64,000 bases of DNA from Calamus simplicifolius (lineage: Eukaryota > Streptophyta > Magnoliopsida > Arecales > Arecaceae): the NCBI GenBank assembly GCA_900491605.1, contig UESW01005069.1, forward strand, positions 124,001 through 188,000. The letters are read 5' to 3'. Each line of letters begins with the position of its first letter. The stretch's first letter is position 1. Positions 1 to 11,724 of the stretch are shown here, piece by piece. The notes under the pieces are model-generated. The model saw only the letters and a program-made list of their open reading frames with translations. It did not search any database and was not told where the DNA came from. The translations under genes and the position numbers were made by a program.

Positions 1-543
1 TACAATCACAGAAACACCAAGATTTACGTGGAAAATCCCTTCAAGATAAAGGAAAAAAAAACCACGAGCAAGCCAGAGAAGAAGATCTACTATAAAATAA
101 TAAATATCCAAGTCTCAAAGTCCCTTGACAGAACTTGAGAAACAATCACAAGAGAATAATAGGGATATAAGGATTACGTCACCGAAAAATATGGTCTCCT
201 GCGTTACCTTCTTATTTTCTTCCCTTCTCTTCTTCTTCTTCTTCTCTTGTTTTTCTTCTGCAGCACCTTCACGTGATTCCTGGAGTGAAAGTCCTCCCAC
301 GTAGTCAAGCACCAAGCAGCAGCACTTCCTTCTCTTCCCTTAGCAATCCACGCTCCTAGAAAAAAGAAATACCTGCTACCTGCTTCTCCTCTTTTTCCAG
401 ACGGCTGCTCCTTGAAAAAGAGAAAACCAAAAAAGGAAGGCGGCTGCTCCTTTTATAAAAGAGAGAGAACAAATCCTGGTAGAAAAAGGAGTAGCGCTCC
501 CTTTTGCCCTAATGGGCTGAATAAGTGGGCCATGGGCCCAACA
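1..543 (-). repeat. 3' LTR (partial) of the copia element at 1-5214
   Basis: This is a direct repeat of about 4675-5214. It is cut by the window start; roughly the last 80 bp of the LTR (in minus orientation) lie outside. The TATA-like TTTTATAAAA is at 451-460. It ends at 543 (CCCAACA on the plus strand) next to the polypurine tract. Confidence 0.9.
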
Positions 544-556
544 ACCTCCCCCTTCA
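544..556 (-). other. Polypurine tract of the copia element
   Basis: The minus strand reads TGAAGGGGGAGGT directly before the TGTTGGG start of the 3' LTR, the expected place for plus-strand priming. Confidence 0.8.
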
Positions 557-743
557 GCCCATAAGGGAGGCTGTCTCATGCTTCCTTAGTGTGAAATCAT
601 ACCGACCAGCTGTCGGCATATCTCTTGCCTTTCTTTTGATAAGGTCTTTGTCAACATGTATGCCCTATTTTCATCTGTGTGAATTTTCTGAAGCTGTAAT
701 TGCTTCTCTTCAAACACATTTCAAATCCAGTGGTATCTCACAT

Positions 744-2389
744 CTATATACTTTGACTTGAAATGAAAAGTTGGGTTCTTGCATAAGTGATGGCGCTCTG
801 GCTGTCACAATGTACCACATAATTTTTCTGTTTCAACCCCAATTCATGTAAGAATTCTTTCATCCACAGCATCTCCTTACAGACCTCGGTAGCAGCAATA
901 TATTCTGCCTCTATGGTAGAGAGAGCTACACACCTTTGCAATCTAGATTGTCATAACATAGCTCCCCCTGCAAAAGTAAGTATGAAACCTGATGTGGACT
1001 TCCTTGTATCAATATCTCTCGCCATATCTGCATCTGTGTAACCAATCAGCACAGCTGGACCACCCCCAAAGCTTAAACAAACTTTGGAGCTTCCTCTGAG
1101 ATATCTAAAGATCCACTTCACGCTGCCCAATGCTCTTTCCCTGGATTTGCAAGAAATCTGCTAGCAACACCCACTGCATATGCGATGTCTGGCCTCGTAC
1201 ATACCATCGCGTACATCAAACTTCCGACTGCTGAAGCGTAAGGAACCTTCTTCATTTTCTCCTTCTCCTCATCACTTGAAGGACTTTGCTCTGAGTACAA
1301 CCTGAAGTGACCTGCAAGAGGAGAACCAACTGGCTTTGCATTGATCATACTGAACCTATCCAATACCTTCTCAATGTACTTTTCCTGTGACAACATATTT
1401 TCTTGATTCTTCTATCACGGAAAATCTGCATACCCAGTATTTATTTTGCTGGTCCCATATCCTTCATTTCAAATGAATTGCTCAGCTCCTTCTTCAACCT
1501 GTCAATCATAGACATATCTTTCCCAAGAATAAGCATGTCATCAACATAAAGTAGAGTATGACAAAATCCTTACTAAACCATTTGATATACACACAATGAT
1601 CTGAAGCCATTCTTTTATATCCATTTTCAGCCATAAATGAATCAAATTTCTTGTACCACTGCCTTGGAGCTTGCTTCAACCCATACAAGCTTTTTTTCAA
1701 TCTGCAGATAAGATTTTCTTTACCTTTGACTTTGAAGCCTTCTGGTTGCTCCATATAGATTTCCTCCTCCAAATCACCATGAAGAAAAGATGTCTTCACA
1801 TCTAACTGCTTAACCTCCAAGTCTAGACTAGCAGCAATACCTAGAGCAACACGAATTAAAGACATTTTAACAACAGGAGAAAAAATCTCTTCAAAGTCAA
1901 TACCTTTCTTTTGACCAAAGCCTTTCACAACCAATCTGGCCTTGTACTTTGGTTGAGAACAATGTTGTTGAGTCTTAACCTGAAAACCCATTTGTTCTTT
2001 AAAGCCTTCCTTCCTCTTGGTAGTTCCACTAAATCATATGTGTGGTTCTTCTGTAAGGCATCCATTTCTTCCAGCATACCTACTAACCACTCCTTTTTCT
2101 GCTCACTTTCAACTGCCTCCTGGTAACATTCTGGTTCACCTGCATCAGTAAGCATTATATATTCATCTGTAGAATACCTTTTGGAAGGTTGACATTGTCT
2201 GATAGATCTTCTCAGCTGAGGCTCTGTAGGAGGTTGCTCCTGATCTCCTTCCTGCTCAACATGTCCTACAGGTGAGTTAATATATGCTCCTGCACTATTT
2301 TCTTGCACATCTCCCCTATCACCCTGATTTACTGGAGGAGTAACTGGATCACAGTCTGTTAATCCTCCTGCAGAAGACTTGACTGACAC
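744..2389 (-). pseudogene. copia pol part 2: reverse transcriptase and RNase H
   Basis: Reverse transcriptase and RNase H of the same element. An acidic linker at 1925-2389 leads into RT (1506-1991) with KARLVVKGFGQKKGIDF, VKQLDVKTSFLHGDL and SLYGLKQAPRQWYKKF. The active-site YVDD is still encoded near 1535-1550 but one frame away from the upstream RT, so a 1-nt type frameshift lies just before it. Downstream pieces at 1118-1396 (KVPYASAVGSLMYAMVCTRPD) and 744-941 (LSTIEAEYIAATEV, CDSQSAI) are the RT thumb/connection and RNase H. The order agrees with a full pol. Confidence 0.9.
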
Positions 2390-3787
2390 CTCTTCTTGAA
2401 GTCTTGAAGGGTTTGATCTTCAAAAAATACCACATCTTTGCTTCTGAATACCTTCTGCTTTTCTGGATCCCAAAGTCTATAACCAAACTCATCATGTGAG
2501 TAACCAAGCAAAGCACATTCTTTTGTCTTACCATCCAGCTTGGACCTCTCAATGTCTGGAACATGTGCAAATGCACGACAACCAAATACTCTCAAGTGCT
2601 TATAAGAGACATCTTTTTTGACCATACACGCTCTACAACATCACCATCTAGAGCTGTACATGGTGACAAGTTTATTACATCAACCGCTATCTTCAATGCC
2701 TCATCCCAAAATCTTTTAGGTAACTTGGACTGTGAAAGCATATCTGATCTTTTCCATGATGTGCGGTTCATTCTCTCTACAATTGCATTATGCTGAGGAG
2801 TACCAGGAACTGTCATCTCATGTTGAATGCCATGTGATCTGCAATAATTATCAAATAACCCTATGTACTCACCACCATTATCTGACCTTATACATTTCAG
2901 TTTCTTTCCTGTCTCTCTTTCAACTCTGGCATGAAACTCTTTGAAGACATTAATAACCTGATCTTTGGTCTTCAAACCATAGACCCAAACTTTTCTGAAA
3001 AAATCATCTATAAAAGTGATAAAATAAAGTGCACCACTGATACCTGGAACATTAACTGATCCACTAGGAGTTTTTGTCCTCAGAGGACCACAAACATCTG
3101 TATAGATATGATCCAAAACATGTATTTTTCTAGATAAAGCAGGACTAGCAAAAGAAACTCTATGTTGCTTGCCAACCAAACAATCAACACATGGGTTCAG
3201 ATGTACACCTTTGAAGTCTGATAAAACTTCTCCCTTGGAAAGAACTTGCAGCCCCTTCTCACTCATGTATCCCAGTCATTTATGCCACAACTCCATGCTG
3301 AAGTCGTTCTCTGTAACATTCAACTGTTCACCATAAGCTTTAGCCTGCAACCTATATAAAGTGTGACATTTCTTCCCCCTGGCTACAACAAGTGAACCTT
3401 TACTGAGCTTCCATTGCCCTTTATGAAATCTACTATCAAAGTCTTCATCATCAAGTCTTCCAACTGAGATTAAATTTAGCCTCAAGTCAGCTACATGCCT
3501 TACATCCTTGAGCACCAACTTACAGCCAATATTGATCTTCATGTGGATGTCACCCATGCCAATTATGTCTGTGTGCCTTGATTTCCCATCTTGACAACAC
3601 CAAAATTTTCAGTCTTATATGTAGAAAAAAACTCCTCCATGGTGTAGCATGATAAGAAGCATATGTCAATCACCCACTCATGATTCTGACACTCACATGA
3701 GAAGATACCATCAGAAGTAGACAAAATCAAATAATCATTACTCTGCACAGTAACTGTGATATTCTCCTTTGACTCTGTATCCTCCAC
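2359..3787 (-). pseudogene. copia pol part 1: protease, GAG-pre-integrase, integrase
   Basis: Protease and integrase of the copia element at 1-5214. The protease region (3563-3787) reads WVID and then loses the catalytic D-T/S-G motif through a small frame-changing deletion, so the protease is dead. The zone 3276-3557 matches the region before integrase (VLKDVRHVADLRLNLISVG). Integrase (2592-3266) keeps its catalytic triad in HIYTDVCGPL, SDNGGEY and NAIVERMNRT. Its C-terminal part (2359-2625, YKHLRVFGCRAF and LLGYSHDEFGYRLWDP) is in another frame. At least three frame breaks are visible. Confidence 0.88.
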
Positions 3788-3789
3788 TT

Positions 3790-4530
3790 CTTTTCCCTTT
3801 TTCTTACTCTTTTAGGCTTCTTACACTGATTCTTGTAGTGCCCTTTCTCACCACAGTTATAGCAAGTAATATCTTTTCTTGACCTTGATTTGCTTCTACC
3901 CTTGTATGAATTGTCTCTATTTCTAGACTTTGACTGTCCTCTATTCTCTGAGACAAGTGCCTATGAATCAATCTGAGAAGTTGTTGAATTCTTCCTTCTT
4001 AACTCCTCATTCAACAAACTGCCTGTTACTTGACTCATGGTGATAACACCGTCTAGTGCAGAATTACTGAGGAAAACTACCAGTGTCTCCCAACTTTCTG
4101 GCAATGAACTGAGAAGTAACAATGCCTGCAACTCATCATCAAGAGACATTTTCATAGAGGATAACTGGTTATTAATACTCTGCATTTCATTCAAATGCTC
4201 AGCAATAGAAGCACCCTCTTTATATTTCAGATTTACTAGTTTTCTGATCAAGAAAGCCTTGTTGCCAGCTGTTTTTCTCTCATATAGACTTTCTAACTTT
4301 TTCCAAAGAGAGTTTGCAGAAGTCTCAGTGGAAACATGGTGAAAGACACTATCATCCAACCATTGCCGAATAAAACCGACTACTTTCCGATCTAACATGA
4401 TCCAAGCATCGTCTGTCACTGTAACGGGCTTTGCTTTGACCCCTTCTAAAGGTCCATATATCCTTGCAATATAAGAGGTCCTCCATCCTTGATTTTTATA
4501 TCATCCAATTATTTTCGTTCAGACTGATCA
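3790..4530 (-). pseudogene. copia gag (UBN2-type) with CCHC zinc knuckle
   Basis: Structural gag protein of the retroelement. The frame from 4419 to 3961 reads a typical copia gag, including SLWKKLESLYERK, LNEMQSINNQL and LLLLSSLPESWE. A stop (TAG near 3961) then interrupts it. The same frame continues into a basic, serine-rich linker and a zinc knuckle at about 3805-3870, CYNCGEKGHYKNQC, a perfect CX2CX4HX4C. The N-terminus (about 4420-4530) is weakly readable (PLEGVKAKPV). The internal stop makes it a pseudogene unless read through. Confidence 0.85.
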
Positions 4531-4578
4531 TGCAGGAAACATTACTGGCCTCCATGCTCGCACACAAAAAAATTCACA

Positions 4579-4591
4579 GGCTATGATACTA
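4579..4591 (-). other. Primer-binding site of the copia element
   Basis: The minus strand reads TAGTATCATAGCC, two changes from the common plant copia site TGGTATCAGAGCC (initiator Met-tRNA). It lies two bases inside the 5' LTR end. The mismatches suggest decay after insertion. Confidence 0.75.
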
Positions 4592-4593
4592 GT

Positions 4594-5214
4594 TGATGGG
4601 AAAGAATCCGTGTACGAGCAAATACTAGCAGATTGTAATACGCAGCGGAATAATAAATAAAAATGCGCAAACCACACAATCACAGAAACATCAAGATTTA
4701 CGTGGAAAATTCCTTCAAGATAAAGGAAAAAAAACCACGGGCAAGCCAAGAAGAAGATCCACTATAAAATAATAAATATCCAAGTCTCAAAGTCCCTTGC
4801 CAGAACTTGAGAAACAATCACAAGAGAATAATAGGGATATAAGGATTACGTCACCGAAAATACGGTCTCCTGCGTTACCTCCTTATTTTCTTCCCTTCTC
4901 TTCTTCTTCTTCTTCTCTTGTTTTTCTTCTGCAGCACCTTCACGTGATTCCTGGAGTGAAAGTCCTCCCACGTAGTCAAGCACCAAGCAGCAGCCCTTCC
5001 TTCTCTTCCCTAGCAATCCATGCTCCTAGAAAAAAAGAAATACCTGCTACCTGCTTCTCCTCTTTTTCCAGACGGCTGCTCCTTTGAAAAAGAGAAAACC
5101 AAAAAGGAAGGTGGCTGCTCCTTTTATAAAAGAGAGAGAACAAATCCTGGTAGAAAAAGGAGTAGCGCTCCTTTTAGCCCTAATGGGCTGAATAAGTGGG
5201 CCATGGGCCCAACA
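4594..5214 (-). repeat. 5' LTR of the copia element at 1-5214
   Basis: This 621-bp LTR starts (minus strand) TGTTGGGCCC at 5214 and ends CCCATCA at 4594. Its distal part repeats at 1-543. A TATA-like TTTTATAAAA lies at 5122-5131, about 85 bp into the LTR, which implies a short U3. The right boundary is set by the matching edge of the other LTR at 543, and the left boundary by the primer-binding site at 4579-4591. Confidence 0.9.
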
Positions 5215-5229
5215 TGAAAAACTTGAACT

Positions 5230-6575
5230 CGGTGATTTGTTGGTTTTTTAAGGTTGGGAGTTTTTGCTTACAACAAACCTTCTCATTTATCCTGATCTTG
5301 TGAAAATTTTCTATCACAATATTCGTTTGGGTGATGGTAGTGTATCTTCAATTGTTAAAGATGTTAGAATTGATCTTAATGAAGATACATTAGGAGAAAT
5401 TCTGAACATTCCTACTAATGGTGATTTTGAAGACACTCTTGAAAGTAAAAAATATAAAATAAAAATTATTCTTGGCATTGAGGATGCTTCCAATATTGAT
5501 CGTATTTTGCTAAAGATTTGAATGTAGAAATGAGGCTACTGCACAATATAATTTCTCGATGTCTTACCCCTAGAAGTGGCAACTTTGATTATGTGAATGA
5601 CCGTGACTTAAATATCATGTTTTATATAGTGAACAAATTTCCTTTGAACCTACCCAACTTAATGCTTTGTGTCATGAGAGAAGCTATAACTAGATATAGA
5701 GCATCCCTACCCTATGGCCTTCTTCTCACCCATGTTTTTACACATTTTGAAGTCAATGTTAAAGGTGAGAATGTCTTCAACCTTAGCCATACTGATGTCT
5801 ACAATGAGCGTACCTTGATTCGTATGGGGATCACTAAGGTAGATGGCCAATGGACAAAGAACAGAGGGAAGGTGCAAGACCCTTCTGCACCTGTTCAGGG
5901 GGAGGGACCTTCTATGCTTCATAATCTTTTTGCTGGACCTCAAGAATTTTCTACTTCATCTTATGGTTTTGTTGACCCCTCTACTACTTATTCTTATATG
6001 TTTGAAGTAAATGATCTTTTGACTATTGACCCCACTCCTTCCATAAATGACAATCCATCCTTTGCAAATAATCCTTCCGCTGATCCAAATCCATCTAATA
6101 ATCCATCACCTATCCAAAATCCTTCTCAACCAAGTCATCCTATCATTGCTAAGATTGACCCGGATGACATGAACACTCTTGTTCAAAGGATTTCTGATAT
6201 TATCTCTATTGGCAGATCTAGGACCAGCTCATCTTGTTCTTCTGATACATCATTGTTCCCTACATCTCTTCTATGTATGCTTCCCTGGATGAAATTAAAT
6301 TGAGTTTATGCGATTTATAGCATATTGTCAGTGTCATTAAGGGAAAAGCATTCAATTATGGTGAGATGGTGGACATTACCAAAATCTTTGCCGAAATTTC
6401 TAAGTTGAGAAATGACATGAATTCCTTGTTGGATAGTGCTGGTATAGCAAGTACTGAGATTGCTACTTTTTGTATCCGATTGAAAAAGCTCAGTCTGCCC
6501 TTGCTAGTCTTTCAAAGATTGTTTCTGAATTCCACCGCATATCTTAGGAAATTTAGGGTTTTGTCTTTCAGTTAA
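5230..6575 (+). pseudogene. Putative plant transposon protein domain (PTPD-like) ORF, frameshifted
   Basis: Function unknown; such domains occur in plant mobile elements. The frame begins around 5230-5264 (NLLIYPDLVKIFYHNIRLGDG, then LNEDTLGEILNIP) and shifts at about 5512-5518 into the frame of 5518-6303. There it reads LTPRSGNFDYVNDRDLNIMF, LPYGLLLTHVFTHF and YNERTLIRMGITKVDGQW. The pattern 'PR-G--D-V---D---M' followed by 'LPYG--LT-VF-HF' is my reason for the family call. The C-terminal part is low-complexity (Asn/Pro/Ser-rich, 6040-6140) and ends at a stop at 6301; another piece (6366-6575) may be a continuation with a lost frame. Its true start was probably upstream of the copia insertion. 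Confidence 0.65.
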
Positions 6576-7377
6576 CTTCGCAGGATGAAGATCCTTTTCA
6601 TCGACCTGCTCTGCATCTGGCTTCATCTCGTCCTTCTAGATGTGGTCGTGGTCTTCGTCTTCATCTCGATTTGAAGTTATTGATTGATGTTATGTTGCTT
6701 CTGGACCTATGTTTATGCTTAATTGTGTTATTGGTTTGTATAATTTTTGCTTACTTTAAGGACCAATACTTTCATTGGCTTGTACATTAAGACCTTTATA
6801 TTATCTTGATTGTATGGCTGTAAGACCTTTATAACTTAATCTGCACTTTATATTATCTGCTTGATATTCTTATTATTTGCTATAATTATTTCATTTCTTG
6901 AACAGAAGATATACAATGATAAATGCATATCTTTTCACCTTCTTTTTGATTGATGACAAAAAGGGAGAGAAATGAAATACATACATTCTAATTTTTGGGA
7001 GAAATGGAATGCACACAATTGTTTTGCTCAATTGTCTTGCTTTCTTCTCTTTCCTCTCATGTTTTTTTTTGTAAGTGCTATCAAATGGAATGTATACAAT
7101 GTTTTGAAAAATAGAAATGCATACATAATACCTATGCTTACTTTGGAAAGATATTGAAACATGTGCTCTACTTTTGAAAATTTTAATGTTTCAAAACCAA
7201 AGGGGAAGTTATGCATTGTATCTATCAAAAATTATAGTTTATATGCTCTTGAAAATCAGAGTTTCAGCACATTACACTAGTTTTCGGCACGCATTGTCTT
7301 ATACTTCAAAAATACAAGGAATGCTTTAATTTGAAACTATTTATCTCTTATTGAATACTTAATGATTTTGTCACCAT

Positions 7378-7392
7378 CAAAAAGAGGAAGAT
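7378..7392 (+). other. Polypurine tract before the LTR at 7393
   Basis: The purine-rich stretch aaaaagaggaag lies directly before the TGTTG start of the LTR. Confidence 0.65.
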
Positions 7393-8699
7393 TGTTGACC
7401 TTTTATTGATTTTGATGAATACAAAATAATTAAGTATTGTACTAATATCATCTCTATCAAGATTAATCTATCTCAGGTTACTCATCATGAAAGAATATAC
7501 TTGCTTCAGCCTAAGGTAAATTGTGATTCAAATAAAAGGTAATGCAGGTAAAGTATCAATATGTTTTCCAAATTAAAATATCTTTAAAAGATTTGTAGTG
7601 ATTAAATTATTTTTCAAAGAACTTGGATTTCGTGACCACTGAACGATTTTTATGTGTTTAAAGTTTGGATAGCTCACTTGTCAAAATAAATTTTAAGTTT
7701 AATCATATTTGCATTTTCTTGAACTGAATTCAATCATTTCACAAGCTCTTATTTAAACTCTACGTTGCTATGAATATGTTTTGGAGATGAATGAGTACCA
7801 AAATTATTTTCAAGTATTTATTGAATGATCGATTTTGAATATTGGCCATCCAAGTTTGTTTGTCATTTGTCTTTCACCTGGCATTGGTTTTTGGATTCAA
7901 AGTTGGATGTTCGAAAGCTAGTGTTGGGCCGACTGAGATTTTATAGCCTTCGGTCTTCTCCCTAAAGCCATTTCTTCCCTTGGTGCTGGATGACCGGAAC
8001 CTGGAGTTGGATGACCGAAATCTCATGGCCTTCGGTTTGTGCTCCCTGGCACCACTTTGCTTTAAAATGTAGAAGACCGGAACTTGGCATTGGAAGACTG
8101 ATTTTCAATGCATTTCGGTGCATTTTGGTTTCTATTGTGCTGGCTCCGTTGTGATTTGAACATTGGAAGACCGAGCCTTGGCATTGGAAGACTGGACCCA
8201 TTCATTGGGCTTCCGATCTTTCCATTCGGCCGATTGGATCTTGTTGCTCTTCTGTTTGCTTCTTCCTGACATCTCCCGTGATTTAAATATTGGAAGACTG
8301 ATTTTGATGTTGGGCGACCGAACTCCTATGCTGGGCTTCCAACTCCTCCAAATAGCCAGCCAGACTATTGGATTAGCTGGCCAATTTTAAACGTCCCTCG
8401 GCCTCTCCCTAGTTTCCTTGGAGTGGGCGACTGGGGGCTGCATTGTTAGCCTTCCAAGTGGCTTTCTATGGCTAACCGGTTCCTAACGTTGGGCTCCAAA
8501 TTACTTCTCTTAGGCAACCTGCTATTTGTGTTGGGATTCTGATCATTTTACTTGGGCATCCGAACTCATGAGTTAGGCAACCGGCCTTGTGCCTTGGATG
8601 GCTGAACTCCTGAGTTAGGCTTTCAAGTGTTGCATGCTCTCTCTCTCTCTCTCTCATTCTATCTCACAACGTTCACATAACGACTATATTTCTTTTAAG

Positions 8700-8731
<32 letters not shown>

Positions 8732-9443
8732 AATTGAAGAGGGATTTGGTGTGAAAAAATATCAGCAAAAAATTGTGAGAAAAATTGTGTGGAAAAACAG
8801 AAAAATATTTTGTAAGAAAGGTTTATTAGATATTTGCATTGATTGTTTCAAAGCCATTCGGAGTGCATTTACTTTTGATTCTTGACGTGGTGTTAAAGCT
8901 CCAACAACCTTCTTTGAAGAGCATTCAAGGCTTCCACGAAGGCTTCATTATTGTTGCTGCGCACTTAAAGAAAGAAGCTACCTGTATCGAGCTCTTCAAG
9001 CTGCTAAGTATATCTTATTGATTATCTGCTCATTTATTAGAAGCATCTTGTATAAACAGTACATTTATTGTGCTTTGATTTGTATTTCATAGTTGTGAAA
9101 CGTATGAGGGTAGATGACTACCCTTAGAGTGTATTTGTAAGGCTTGCTTGTGCCCGAAAATAAGCTTGCTAGCCAGGTAGGCTAGTGGTGTTTAGTAGAT
9201 TCTCAAGAGATTCTTGGGGTATGGACGAAGGTGTCGGGTTTGGCATCGAACCACATTAAATTTTGGTGTGTTTGTGTGTGATATTATCTATGGTCATTTG
9301 CTGTGGTCATTTGCATATTAGTTTCACATCACTACACGTTATTTATTTGTAAAAAAAAATATAAGTGCACATACTTGCTAGTAAATTAAATTTTTAAGAA
9401 ACTCAGTTCACTCCCCCTCTTGGGTTGCTACATCTGGGCAACA
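7393..9443 (+). repeat. 3' LTR (2051 bp) of the PTPD-carrying element
   Basis: Starts TGTTGACC after a polypurine tract and ends GGGCAACA, giving the 5-bp inverted termini TGTTG/CAACA. Between about 7890 and 8600 it holds many variants of a short motif (tggaagaccg, tggatgaccg), so part of the LTR grew by tandem amplification. A CT run lies at 8636-8655 and a TA run at 8699-8728. No second copy lies in the window to confirm both ends. Confidence 0.65.
8697..8728. repeat. (TA)n microsatellite within the LTR
   Basis: Simple AT dinucleotide run inside the 7393-9443 LTR; it follows a (CT)n run at 8636-8655. Confidence 0.9.
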
Positions 9444-9850
9444 GAACATGCCATGGCTCCCATATCTAATTACTTGTTCGTTTGCAAAACTTATGGACCC
9501 ACCATGGATTAAAGTTCACATTCCTCTTGGCACACGAGCAATAGCAGCAAGAAAAGCACGCAATAGCTCCATCTCAAGCCTTTGATACATCATTATTGGA
9601 AGATTATTAAAAGAGTTGAGAAGCCTTTCTTTAGCATCAAAACCAACATTTGTTAGATATCTATATCAGAATCTTAGTATACAAAAAGGATCTCCCTTTC
9701 CTCTCTAAAAGTCTCCAAAATAAATTAAATTTTTCTCCTCCAAAATTTGCACTAGGTAGCTTCATTTGCTTGATAACATTACAATAATCTTTTTTAGAGA
9801 AGTATTTCATTCATTTAATCGATAGAATGCCATGCATCTTTTCTTTAATA
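9444..9850. other. Intergenic, no gene recognised
   Basis: Host-side flank of the PTPD element. The minus strand of about 9480-9640 reads a short open stretch (LEMELLRAFLAAIARVPRGM), which may be an exon relic, but I recognise no family and see no start or splice sites. Confidence 0.4.
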
Positions 9851-10255
9851 CAATGAATACTTTCGTAATACCTTAAAATAATTTCACACTGGATGAGCTT
9901 GGAGTATTACAAATGGTATCAAAGCCAATTCAAATATACAAAAATTGGTGAGTAAGAAGAAAGAGCCACTCGTGAAATAATGATAGTCCTATTATGGCGT
10001 AGAGACCTTTGCAGTACCAACGATCTGACTCGCATTATAGGGGCATGGCGTGGAGCTACCAACGACCCAACTCATATTATAAGAGAAAGATTATAATATT
10101 TCAAAATATTTCTACATCAAACGAAAAATAAAAAAAAAGTTTGAATAGCTTATAACTCAAGTTTATATATTATTAATTAATTTTCATTCGAATTTATAGA
10201 GGTATATGGTTTTGACTCGTTAATGAATTAATTGGACGATTGAGGATTACAGCGC
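9850..10255 (+). repeat. Relic of an LTR element with primer-binding site
   Basis: At about 9908-9926 'gtattacaaatggtatcaaagcc' style sequence shows an LTR end followed by a Met-tRNA type primer site (TGGTATCAAAGCC, one change from the plant consensus). Two similar short copies (ctcgcattataggggcatgg and ctcatattataagag) follow. The AT-rich part at 10140-10255 resembles 39190-39315 (gtttataac, caattaact, gactcgttaatga, ttaattgga), so both belong to one dispersed family. Confidence 0.45.
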
Positions 10256-10319
10256 GAGCTTTGAATTATAATTAGATTTGAGCATCTCACAATCATCTAT
10301 TCTACTCATGTGAAGAAAC

Positions 10320-10352
<33 letters not shown>

Positions 10353-11699
10353 TTCAATGCGTTAAGGTCACGGGAAATCCGTCCCATTGCAAGGCACAGA
10401 TGGAGATGAGAAGGAAGCCAAAGGAAGCACATCAACGTGTACTCTGGCAACATCTTAATTAGGGAAGTCCGTGAGTGGTCCATCTAGTTCTCCACTGGGA
10501 GAAGGCAGGCCCACAACCCCAAGCCTAGCACGACCCCCATAGTCCCAACAAGGTGGACAACTTATTCAAATGAGATAGTAATAGCAAAAATATGCTTTTG
10601 ATCTGATTAACTTTTGCTTAAATTTTATTTTAATTTTAATTTTTTAATTTAATTTTTTATACGTTTAAACCATCATATATATAGACTAATTTATAGAATG
10701 ATTTATTAGTTATTTTATTGATTTTAATTAAACTTATATAATGAGTGCAATATTTTTAAAATATAATAAATTAAATGATAACAACTAACTTAGAGATGGC
10801 AATACATGACTTTTAAGTGAAGGTTTGTGGATCCAAACTAGGAGTGGTAATTCGTATTTTTTATATTATGCATGTATTAAATTAAAATTAATATATAATA
10901 TATGAATAGATATAAATAAGATATAATTAACTAATTGTTTAAAAAAATTAAATACGAGTACAATACGTTTATTAATAAGAAAATAGATGTTGCTGCCGAT
11001 GAGCAAGGATATATAGGGCTTGATTAGACGCCTTATGAGGTCAGAGGGAGGTGCATTTGTGATGGATGTGATGGAAAGGTCCCTCCTTACTGAAGCGCTG
11101 GTGTTGGGCGTCACTTCAAAATCCATCATCTCAATCCATCCATCTAATAGGAAGACCATTTATTGGACAGCTCAGATTCAATGAAGGCTCTCCCTTGGGT
11201 ACAACAAAATCCATAATAAAATAGAACATAAAATACATGATGTCTCGTTCCGTACGTACAGGCATTCTTACAGCTAGCAGGCCTCCAACTTGATGGATTT
11301 GTTAACAAATTTTTACATAAACTTTTCTTTCAAACCACCACATAATACATATAGTTTTATAGTATATGACACTGAGTTTATAGCCTGAGTTAAGAAAACC
11401 AAGAGGTGAAAACTGTTCACGGTTAACATGGGCAACAGTTTTAAGAAGGGCCACGTACTTAGTACCACCTTTGGATTATAGATAAGTATAGTGGCTAACG
11501 AACGAACGGGCATCTTGGGTTCCCCTGTTAAAATTTATGCTGGGTGGGCTCAAGCCGTAGGGCTAGTCAATCGATGTTGCCAGTACAAATTTAGGTCAAA
11601 AGTTTATACTTGGGAAGAAGATGGAGTAAAGAAAGAAATAAAAGGACCTAGGAGGCATCATTCCTCTCCCAGGCACTGTTCCCTGGATCAAAGTGCCTC
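10256..11699. other. Intergenic, AT-rich, no gene recognised
   Basis: Contains a short GA microsatellite at 10320-10351 and a CT run at 11695-11712. A minus-strand ORF at 10866-11159 has no recognisable domain. Confidence 0.5.
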
Positions 11700-11724
11700 T
11701 CTCTCTCTCTCTTCTAAAATAAAT

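Larger units (their letters stand above)
1..5214 (-). mobile_element. Ty1/copia LTR retrotransposon, Tork/TNT1-like, nearly complete but frame-broken
   Basis: Read on the minus strand the order is 5' LTR (4594-5214), primer-binding site, gag, protease, integrase, RT, RNase H, polypurine tract, 3' LTR (543 to the window edge). Integrase before RT is the copia order, and the protein style is that of TNT1-like polyproteins. The two LTRs differ by only scattered changes and short indels, so the insertion is fairly young, yet gag-pol has several stops and frameshifts and is probably not autonomous. The right flank (5215-5219, tgaaa) should be one copy of the 5-bp target duplication; the other lies before the window. 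The element is inserted in the older element that continues from 5215. Confidence 0.93.
5215..9443 (+). mobile_element. Non-autonomous LTR element with a putative plant transposon protein ORF and a SIRE/Maximus-like 3' end (5' part not in window)
   Basis: The segment holds a broken ORF of the plant transposon protein type (5230-6575), a non-coding stretch with a DDKKGRE-like relic at about 6950-6970, a polypurine tract (7378-7392) and a 2051-bp LTR (7393-9443) with TGTTG/CAACA ends. The text before the LTR (caccatcaaaaagaggaag, then TGTTG) resembles the end of SIRE/Maximus copia elements. No gag, protease, RT or integrase is visible. The 5' LTR and 5' part lie left of the window, cut off by the copia insertion at 5214. 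The target duplication would begin at 9444 (gaaca). Confidence 0.7.
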
